From positions 1,178,001-1,242,000 of the forward strand of contig NZ_CP047118.1 of NCBI RefSeq assembly GCF_030440555.1: 64,000 nt of DNA, given 5' to 3'. A program made the position numbers and the translations under genes. The number at the start of each line of letters is the position of its first letter. Position 1 is the first letter of the stretch. Under the pieces are notes generated by a model. It saw only the letters and a program-made list of their open reading frames with translations. It searched no databases and was not told the origin of the DNA. Source of the DNA: Corynebacterium caspium DSM 44850 (GTDB taxonomy: Bacteria; Actinomycetota; Actinomycetes; Mycobacteriales; Mycobacteriaceae). Shown here piece by piece: positions 1 to 6,143 of the stretch.

Positions 1-1
1 T

Positions 2-1378
2 ATGGGCGCAGGGCTTGCAGCGGCTCGTTCGCTTGGAGAATTTGGCACTACAATAACTTTTGCAGGCTCACTACCAGGGGTCACCCGTACTATGCCGGTA
101 GGTATTTATCTAGAACGCGAAATAGACCAAGACCGGGCTTATGTACTGGCTGCAATTCTTATTATTATCGCTATTCTATTTATTATTGCGGCATTTTTTC
201 CTACATTTTGGCAACAGCGCCACGCATATAAACCGCAAGCAATCGAAATAGCTGAGTTAGATTCCGCTAAATTAGCTGCGCTATGCAAACCGAAATATTC
301 CCTCAGTGGAGCTCCGGTAATCGTTAGCACAGCAGCAGGCGTTACTAGGTTTCCGGCCCAAACAATCACTGCCCTAGTTGGGCCCAATGGTTCGGGTAAA
401 ACTACGCTGGCAGGATTAATTGCGGGAAGATTGCAAGGAGCACAAATTAAGATCGGAGAGAAAGTCGTTGCTGATTTAAAGTCCAAAATTTTTATTCCCG
501 CATATAAACGCGGGGTTGTACTACTTACTCAGCAGCCCGGACTTCCTCGGACTACCACAGTTTCTAAGGCTATCGATATGGCTACTCGGGATCCGTTACG
601 CACCACCGAGCTTCTAACTGCAGCCGGGCTTAAGAAATTAGCGAAAACCCCTATACCAGCGCTATCTGGAGGACAAGCCGCCCAAGTTGCCCTATTAAGA
701 GCCCTAGCGGTACGCCCCCAAGTACTAATTTTGGATGAACCTTTGGCAGCTGTTGATATTGCCTCTAAAGCCAACTGGCGCAGACTCTTAAAAGCTACTG
801 CGGCGGACCGCACTACTATTTTGATTACCCATGACAGTCTGGACATCGCTGGTTTGGCCCAACATATTGTGGTCCTTGAAGCTGGAAAAACTGTAGGAAG
901 CTGCTCTACTGCAGAATTTTTTCAAAATCCGTGCACTACTTTTGCCGCGCAGCTCGCTGGCCTTAATAGAATCACTGGCACCGTGCTAGAAGTTACTTCC
1001 GATTCCATAAAAGTGGATTTAGGAAAAAGCCTCATAGCTACCGTAAATAAGCAGAAAAGAGCATTTGCAGTTGGCCAAAAAGTAGCTCTTAGCTTTTCAC
1101 CAACCGCTATATCTATTTGCAATAAAGATATTTCTACAGAAAATACTTTAGAAAATCTCTGGGAAGGAGAGATCCTTTCAATTGATACTTTGACGCCTGC
1201 TGCCGGCAATAATGCGACAACACCGAATTTACAAACATTATTAAATATTAAATTGCTTTCGGGAGTCGAAATAACCGTGCCAAGTACTGCCTATCTAGTA
1301 GTGGAGATGGGTCTAGAAATTGGTCAGCGATTATTGTGCCAGGTATCACCGGATAATTTAGCAATAACTCCGGCTTAG
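2..1378 (+). CDS. Molybdate ABC transporter, fused permease-ATPase (ModB-ModC), 3' part
   Basis: The gene is cut by the left window edge, so the ATG at position 2 is probably internal. The first 65 visible residues are the end of a ModB-type permease: the cytoplasmic loop containing RSLGEFG and LPGVTRTMP, then a transmembrane helix. After a linker an ABC ATPase follows, with Walker A GPNGSGKTT (about residue 130), signature LSGGQAAQ (about 223) and Walker B LILDEP (about 245). The last 120 residues look like a C-terminal TOBE domain, which binds oxyanion in ModC proteins. In most bacteria permease and ATPase are separate; here they form one chain. The role is ATP-driven import of molybdate for molybdenum cofactor. 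Related sulfate or tungstate specificity cannot be excluded, because the binding protein lies outside the window. Confidence 0.85.
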   Translation: MGAGLAAARSLGEFGTTITFAGSLPGVTRTMPVGIYLEREIDQDRAYVLAAILIIIAILFIIAAFFPTFWQQRHAYKPQAIEIAELDSAKLAALCKPKYSLSGAPVIVSTAAGVTRFPAQTITALVGPNGSGKTTLAGLIAGRLQGAQIKIGEKVVADLKSKIFIPAYKRGVVLLTQQPGLPRTTTVSKAIDMATRDPLRTTELLTAAGLKKLAKTPIPALSGGQAAQVALLRALAVRPQVLILDEPLAAVDIASKANWRRLLKATAADRTTILITHDSLDIAGLAQHIVVLEAGKTVGSCSTAEFFQNPCTTFAAQLAGLNRITGTVLEVTSDSIKVDLGKSLIATVNKQKRAFAVGQKVALSFSPTAISICNKDISTENTLENLWEGEILSIDTLTPAAGNNATTPNLQTLLNIKLLSGVEITVPSTAYLVVEMGLEIGQRLLCQVSPDNLAITPA

Positions 1379-1406
1379 GTATCGCTCAGTTTGATAGTCT
1401 CGTGCT

Positions 1407-3017
1407 ATGAAAATCATCTCTAGGCTACAACGTGTAATCGTCACTGGAGCTTTAAGTGCTAGTTTACTCTTTCCAGTTAGTAGCGCTCTTTCTCCTGTGC
1501 AAGCAAAAGCAGTAGAAAATGCCCCTGCTATCAGCTGGCAACAATGCCCCGAGCGGGTAAAAATTCCCAATGCACAGTGTGGCAGCATTGAGGTTCCGCT
1601 GGAATATAGCGATCCTGCCGGACCTAAAATTTCCGTCGGATTTGTACGTTTACCGGCCACAGGATCTAGTCGCGGCAGTATCTTTATGAATCCAGGCGGC
1701 CCAGGTGGCGATGCCTTCGCCATGGTTGCCGGGGAAACTGAAGGGGCCTTTAAATGGCCCGCGGCCTTGCGCTCCGAATGGGATTTAGTCGGCGTACAAC
1801 CGCGAGGATTAGTTGATTCCACCCCGCTGGAGTGCACTGAATTACCAGATGACTTTAATCCAATACAGCTAATTACAGGACCGGCTGGGGTAATTAAAGC
1901 AACTTGCGATAAATCCCATCCGGGCTTAGCCGCATCTTTAACTACTACCAATGTTGCCAAGGATTGGGAGGAGGCTCGTAAAGCTCTCGGGCTTAAAGAA
2001 ATTTCTATCTATGGGCTTAGTTATGGCACGCAACTAGGCTCCACTTATGCCACTCTTTTCCCCAAAAATGTAGATAAATTGGTGCTAGATTCCGGCTATA
2101 ATCACCAGGAAATCTGGAACGGAGTTATGCAAAATCAGAACTCCGGCTATGTGCAGTCGCTACATGAATTCTTAAGCTGGGTAGCTGCAAACGATGCCAC
2201 CTACCATCTAGGGACTACGCCATTAGCGGTATATCAAGCATGGTCTCGCAAAGTGGTCTCAGAAAGTGGTACTAATCCCACTGTAGTTCCCCCACCAGCT
2301 ACTATCGATGACCTTCCGCCAGGGCTGCAGGTAGCAGGCAAGCCCGCGGCAGATGCGCTTAGCGCTCTAGGTAGTCCCCGCGTGCAGCTTGAAGGCCTAT
2401 TTAGCCAAATTACCCACCCCGGTGCGAACCAAAGCAAGTCCGAGACTTTAATTTTGACTAGGTTGTTAATTCCACAGCCATCCCTATGGCCAAAACTTGC
2501 CCGCCTAATCAATGGCTCTGAACAACCTGCAGCCACGCCAGATTTCGAATCCCCAGAGGGAGAGAAATTGGCTAAAGAGATTTTAAGCTTCCAAACAGCA
2601 CAGCGGATGGTTATCTGCAATGAAAACCAGGTTATGCCCCGAATGGATCAGCTGCCGTCATGGGTATGGACAAATCTTGTTACTGGCGATCTTTTCCAAG
2701 GCACCACTGATACTTTTACTTCTGGGAGATTTTGCGACGGAATTACCCCTAATGCCGAGCTAGTCCCGGTAACTGGGGCTAATTTGCGGCATCGTCCGCT
2801 ACAACTGCAAGGTACCTCTGATCCGCAAACCCCGTATTGGAGTTTCTCTGAGCTGGCAGCTGCCATGGGCAGTCAGGTAATTACTGTGCATGGCCCCGGA
2901 CACGGCCAATTTGGGCTAGGTAACCAGGTAGTAGATGACGCCGTGCTCAACTATCTGCGTACCGGACATGCCAATATCACTGAAGCTTCGGGACGCACTC
3001 CTGCAGATTTGAAATAG
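1407..3017 (+). CDS. Secreted alpha/beta-hydrolase, tripeptidyl-aminopeptidase-like
   Basis: A 536-residue exported peptidase-like hydrolase of the TAP family (S33-type). It starts with a basic N-terminus, a hydrophobic stretch and an AKA cleavage-like site near residue 35, so it should be secreted. The fold signatures are in order: the oxyanion-loop motif NPGGPGG (about residue 93), the nucleophile elbow GLSYG with the catalytic Ser near 205, an Asp in GTSDPQTP (about 470) and a His in GPGHGQ (about 498). The last 100 residues match the TAP C-terminal domain type. Family members remove N-terminal peptides or act on esters; the substrate cannot be told from sequence. It starts 28 bases after the molybdate transporter but its function does not suggest a link. 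Start ATG 1407 chosen because it begins the signal peptide. Confidence 0.88.
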   Translation: MKIISRLQRVIVTGALSASLLFPVSSALSPVQAKAVENAPAISWQQCPERVKIPNAQCGSIEVPLEYSDPAGPKISVGFVRLPATGSSRGSIFMNPGGPGGDAFAMVAGETEGAFKWPAALRSEWDLVGVQPRGLVDSTPLECTELPDDFNPIQLITGPAGVIKATCDKSHPGLAASLTTTNVAKDWEEARKALGLKEISIYGLSYGTQLGSTYATLFPKNVDKLVLDSGYNHQEIWNGVMQNQNSGYVQSLHEFLSWVAANDATYHLGTTPLAVYQAWSRKVVSESGTNPTVVPPPATIDDLPPGLQVAGKPAADALSALGSPRVQLEGLFSQITHPGANQSKSETLILTRLLIPQPSLWPKLARLINGSEQPAATPDFESPEGEKLAKEILSFQTAQRMVICNENQVMPRMDQLPSWVWTNLVTGDLFQGTTDTFTSGRFCDGITPNAELVPVTGANLRHRPLQLQGTSDPQTPYWSFSELAAAMGSQVITVHGPGHGQFGLGNQVVDDAVLNYLRTGHANITEASGRTPADLK

Positions 3018-3100
3018 AGAAAAAATAAAACAATGCTTAGCAGCGATAACTAGCTGCAATTGCCGCATATTGAGCAAAGTGCTATGCTGCTAGGCGTTGC

Positions 3101-3174
3101 GTCTCCGTAGCTCAGTGGATTAGAGCATTGGTTTCCGGTACCAAAGGTCGCAGGTTCGAATCCTGTCGGGGACA
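3101..3174 (+). tRNA. tRNA-Arg (anticodon CCG)
   Basis: A complete cloverleaf can be drawn. The acceptor arms GTCTCCG and CGGGGAC pair over 7 bp with one G-T; the D-arm is GCTC/GAGC; the anticodon stem TTGGT/ACCAA closes a 7-base loop TTCCGGT with anticodon CCG; the T-arm GCAGG/CCTGT surrounds TTCGAAT. The discriminator is A at 3174 and CCA is not encoded. It reads CGG arginine codons. The accessory patch starting at about 3.5 kb lies downstream, a common place for integration, but I see no repeated copy of the tRNA 3' end. Confidence 0.95.
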
Positions 3175-3180
3175 CTCTTT

Positions 3181-3201
3181 TTAGCCCTTTTATAGGGCTA
3201 A
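3181..3201 (+). terminator. Hairpin after tRNA-Arg
   Basis: TTAGCCC and GGGCTAA form a 7-bp stem with a 7-base loop, 6 bases after the tRNA. The bases after the hairpin on the + strand are AAAATTTTAT, so the U-tract is imperfect; the preceding T-run would serve the opposite strand better. Confidence 0.5.
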
Positions 3202-3236
3202 AAATTTTATAAAAGATTGCTAAAATAAAGATTAAA

Positions 3237-3284
3237 ACCCAGGCCCATGTCAAGTAATTTACTTAACTAAGGCCTGGTTTTTTA
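3237..3284 (-). terminator. Bidirectional terminator between tRNA-Arg and pspC-like gene
   Basis: CCAGGCC (3239-3245) and GGCCTGG (3271-3277) form the stem. A T-run follows on the + strand (3278-3284), and on the - strand the stem is followed by GGTTTTAAT. It can end the minus-strand PspC gene and stop readthrough from the tRNA. Confidence 0.65.
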
Positions 3285-3292
3285 TTATGTCG

Positions 3293-3499
3293 TTAATCTG
3301 CAGTTATAGGTTTTACGGGCATTACTATCCATGCTGCGATATACATTATTAACCCCCAACCCATAAGGGTCGCAGCTACCACCAATAAACGAATTAGTGT
3401 GGGATCCACGTCATAGGTTTCCGCTATTCCACCGCATACCCCGCCTAAATATTTATCGGTACGAGAACGATAAAGTCGAGAAAAATCTGCTGTAGCCAT
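3293..3499 (-). CDS. PspC-domain membrane protein
   Basis: A 68-residue protein made of a single PspC domain. It has the family pattern YRSRTDKYLGGVCGGIAE at the N-terminus, VDPTLIRLL, and one or two hydrophobic segments ending in AAWIVMP. Small PspC proteins sit in the cytoplasmic membrane and are linked to envelope stress in several bacteria; in actinobacteria most are uncharacterised. AGGACAG lies 5 bases before the ATG as ribosome-binding site. It stands alone, ended by the terminator just downstream. Confidence 0.85.
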   Translation of the reverse strand: MATADFSRLYRSRTDKYLGGVCGGIAETYDVDPTLIRLLVVAATLMGWGLIMYIAAWIVMPVKPITAD

Positions 3500-4100
3500 T
3501 GCTCTGTCCTGTAGTTCTCACTCGCTCACAACGAGGGACCTTATCCTCGCTTTTTCTGTTTCCCATTGTACTTGTATGTACTTGTATCAAGGTCCAGCAC
3601 AAGCCAACCTAGATAGGAAGGGGCTTAAAGCCCGGCCACTTCGTGAGGAAGGTAACCAGCTGATACAAGCGAAGAATACGGTAGTTTCTACTGTTCATTA
3701 TCGAAAAGGTAGATGGATATCGTCATTCTGTATTCCCGACTCCATTTTTTGAGCTATTTTTCTTAAGCAACACTTTAGGGCGTACTCAAAACGAATCTCC
3801 CATCACCTACTGTTTTTCACTGAATTAAACATTCAGCCAAGCAGCTTCCCTTGCTAACAGTCACTCAAATGACAACCAGACACCTTTATATTCATATGGA
3901 GAATTGCACATCGAGATACAGTCAGGGTTCTTAATCTCACAAAAAGCCCTTAGATTGTTTTTCAAAATGAGACCAGTTAGTCGATTAAAGAGCAGTCGCC
4001 ATTCGCAATTAACGAGCGCTTACCATTACCGTATAAACACTCAGAAATAAATTAGGTAATGAATTATTAACACAGGGTTAACCTAAATGGACATCATATA
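3500..4100. other. 601-bp gap with no convincing gene
   Basis: This stretch separates the PspC gene from the decayed patch. It contains a 10-bp tandem repeat (TGTACTTGTA twice, 3567-3586), which overlaps the likely promoter area of the PspC gene. It also contains an ORF of 58 codons on the + strand (3576-3752) with no clear ribosome-binding site and no family I recognise. From 3753 to 4100 the sequence is AT-rich with no ORF or hairpin of note. It may be remnant DNA of the same accessory insertion. Confidence 0.5.
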
Positions 4101-4301
4101 GTGCAATCCCCTCAGTCCACACTCATTTCTTCACAACAAGCAGCAAACCTCACAAGTTGGGGGGAAGAAACATTTACAGAGTTCAAGGAAAGGATGCTTA
4201 GCACAGAAATTCCTTTTCCTTGCATCTTCGTACGACTCGACGCCGGCTCTCCGATAGAAGATCTTAACCATTGCCCTATTCATAGGTTTCAAGAAAGGTA
4301 A
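4101..4301 (+). CDS. Small hypothetical protein, possible YqcI/YcgG-type fragment
   Basis: A 66-residue ORF from a GTG. The part around residues 20-45 (W, an F-x-E-F segment, then PFPCIF) faintly resembles the N-terminus of YqcI/YcgG-family proteins, which are normally about 200 residues or more, so this would be a truncated copy. The start is uncertain: a -10-like TATAGT (4097-4102) overlaps the GTG. It is followed after two bases by the next small ORF, whose ribosome-binding site lies in its last codons. I do not claim a function. Confidence 0.35.
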   Translation: MQSPQSTLISSQQAANLTSWGEETFTEFKERMLSTEIPFPCIFVRLDAGSPIEDLNHCPIHRFQER

Positions 4302-4303
4302 TC

Positions 4304-4543
4304 ATGCCAGAGCCAATCATCAGAAACGAAGGCCTTCTTACCTTAGAGGAGAACCTCATTAAACATGCGCCCTCCCAGAGTGGAATTGAGTATCAAAACG
4401 ATTTGCCTGGCTATGTAATAGAGCTCCCTGCTGGCACCGCACACCAGTCAACGGCAGGCTCTAATGGTTGCTCATACCTGATCCTCCCCGAAGGTGGGAA
4501 AGCTGCGATTACATCTGCTTACCCTATTGGAAACCTATGCTGA
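4304..4543 (+). CDS. Small hypothetical protein upstream of MFS pseudogene
   Basis: A 79-residue ORF starting at ATG 4304 with GAAAGG five bases upstream. I do not recognise the family; a segment around residues 42-52 (PAGTAHQSTAG) is vaguely cupin-like but too short to assign. Its stop codon TGA (4541-4543) overlaps the region of the MFS start codon ATG at 4537, a translational-coupling arrangement. The two small ORFs and the exporter therefore once formed one operon. Whether this product is functional now is doubtful, given the decay of its neighbour. Confidence 0.4.
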   Translation: MPEPIIRNEGLLTLEENLIKHAPSQSGIEYQNDLPGYVIELPAGTAHQSTAGSNGCSYLILPEGGKAAITSAYPIGNLC

Positions 4544-5231
4544 TTGCCCCAAAGAACACCACGCCAGATACTTGGCGGCTCAGCTAGGCAACGTTTCTTA
4601 ACAGATCCACTGGATTCCTCGCTCTTTTTTCAGCTATTTTCTTCAACGCCTCAGGTTTCGCAGAAAAACGCATCGTGACCTCACTTTTCCTCTGCCGCAT
4701 TGCAGGGGTTGCAAGTTCAACAATCGCCGGCAGTCTCGCAGACCGCGTTGGGGCAAAACAAGTACTTATCGGCGCAACGCTTTTCAACATTCCAGTGACA
4801 CTCGGGCTAGCTTTCACTGATTCGCCTACGCTTACTATCGCATTAGCGGCCACTAGTGTGTTCTTTTCACAATCTTTCATCCCCCCCCAGCATCAGCGAT
4901 TATTGCTTTGTCGGCAGAAGTTCCTGACCGGGTGTCAATGTTCGCCTTCTACCGCATTTTCATCAATGTAGGCAGCATCGTTGCTCCAGCAATTATTGAA
5001 TTCATTGGCACTGATCACTTTCGCGCCTTATTCCTTATTTCCGCTGGTGGATATGTACTCACCGCGATCCTCCTGGTATTTTTTAAACCACAGATTCACA
5101 CTCAATCAGCGACCGCGAAAACCGGCGACACTAACTATAAAGAGGCTAAAACCAGTTCTGAATCTCACGTAGCCAACCCTGCCTCGCATAACTTAGTTTT
5201 ATGGAGCATCTTCATCGCTATGGGTATATAG
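4537..5231 (+). pseudogene. MFS exporter, broken
   Basis: Conceptual translation from ATG 4537 gives the start of a major-facilitator protein with a helix 2-3 loop of the form GSLADRVGAK, helices 3-6 and the start of the second half. Three lesions are visible. An in-frame TAG lies at 4585-4587 after 16 codons. A -1 frameshift lies in a run of eight C (4881-4888), where nine would restore the frame from SFIPP to ASAIIALS. The coding sequence ends at about 5231, roughly at helix 7, where IS1-like sequence begins. An intact member would have about 400 residues. The original role was probably drug or metabolite export. The convergent MarR gene downstream may have been its regulator. Confidence 0.8.
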
Positions 5232-5448
5232 CTATGGATAACTGGGACAGCTTTATAACTGCTTTTAAAGCTGACAATAAACAAGTTGGTAAAAAACATA
5301 CTGTCGGTATTGAAGGCAATAACTGTCGAATAAGACAAAGATTAAGACGATCTTTTAGAAAAACCTGTGGTTTCTCTAAAAAAACTCGATAACCATTTTA
5401 AGACCTTTGATATGCTGTTCTTTTACATTAATTATGGGTATGTCTAAT
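5225..5448 (+). mobile_element. Remnant of IS1-like transposase, C-terminal end
   Basis: The reading frame carries the C-terminal pattern of IS1-family transposase (InsB type): GKKHT-x-GIEGNNCRIR, then RRSFRKTCGFSKK. A run of seven A (5378-5384) shifts the frame; with six A the protein continues as LDNHFKTFDMLFFYINYG and stops at TAA 5446-5448, as in complete members. Only about 70 residues of the catalytic C-terminus remain. The 5' part and both terminal inverted repeats are not recognisable. The remnant joins directly onto the truncated MFS gene, so insertion and deletion probably removed the 3' half of that gene. Confidence 0.65.
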
Positions 5449-5502
5449 GTCAGCATACTTTTTGAAACACCACCCGGGGATAATTATCCCTCTTATGAAG
5501 AC

Positions 5503-6015
5503 CTAACGCGAACATTCTTCAGATAAAGCACCGCTGCCAAAACCTTTAGTTCCAGGTACAGAGTCCACCTTCAACACGTTTTCAAAAAACTCCTCAAGTA
5601 CTGGCAATTGCTCAGGAGTAAGGTGATCGAAAATCAGGCGACGTACGCTCTCAACATGTTCTGGAACAGCAGTATTTAGCCGTTTCTTTCCAGCTTCGGT
5701 AAGTTGTACTACCACCCCACGGGCATCTCCAACACAGTTTTGCTTGGCAACTAACCCACGTTTCTCCATCCGAGTAACTTGGTGAGAGGTCCGAGAGCGA
5801 TCCCAGTCAAGGCTTGTACAGATATCCCTAAGCCTTAAGCTTTCACCTTCCGCTTCAGAGAGAGAAACCAAAACCGCATATTCAGCGGAGGATATCGAAT
5901 GATCCCTTTGTAGGGTCTCATCCAATGCCCGGTCAACAGTCCGGGTTGCAGCTAGGATCAGGCGCCATAAGGATTGCTCCTCATCATTTAGCCATCGCGG
6001 TGTGGTCTTCATCAT
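5503..6015 (-). CDS. MarR-family transcriptional regulator
   Basis: A 170-residue winged-helix protein. The DNA-binding part is clear: LRLRDICTSLDWDRSRTSHQ as helix-turn-helix, followed by VTRMEKRGLV and the wing containing GDARG. Flanking helices form the usual dimer interface. Such proteins repress genes for exporters or stress functions and often their own. The convergent MFS remnant is a plausible former target; no intact target is adjacent now. The start ATG 6015 has no good ribosome-binding site, but TATATT lies just upstream, so the mRNA may be leaderless. A short palindrome TACTAGTA in this area could be part of an operator. Confidence 0.85.
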   Translation of the reverse strand: MMKTTPRWLNDEEQSLWRLILAATRTVDRALDETLQRDHSISSAEYAVLVSLSEAEGESLRLRDICTSLDWDRSRTSHQVTRMEKRGLVAKQNCVGDARGVVVQLTEAGKKRLNTAVPEHVESVRRLIFDHLTPEQLPVLEEFFENVLKVDSVPGTKGFGSGALSEECSR

Positions 6016-6143
6016 TAATATACTAGTAATCGAAATGTCATTTTGCTAAATGCCGGGGGTGAAAAGTTGAATTTAAATATGCAGGCTAAAAGGTATATTT
6101 GCCTTACCCCCTGTACCTGCTATAACCCGATAAAGGTACTATA

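Noticed and set aside
3050..3253. 67-residue minus-strand ORF across tRNA-Arg
   Set aside because: It is the antisense of the tRNA; the TGFEPATF-type sequence is the usual artefact of translating a tRNA 3' half in reverse.
3576..3752. 58-codon ORF on the + strand in the gap after the PspC gene
   Set aside because: No ribosome-binding site, no recognisable family, and it overlaps the likely promoter of the divergent PspC gene. Described with the gap but not called as a gene.
3101..5500. Integrative element with attachment repeats at tRNA-Arg
   Set aside because: No integrase gene and no second copy of the tRNA 3' end within the window.
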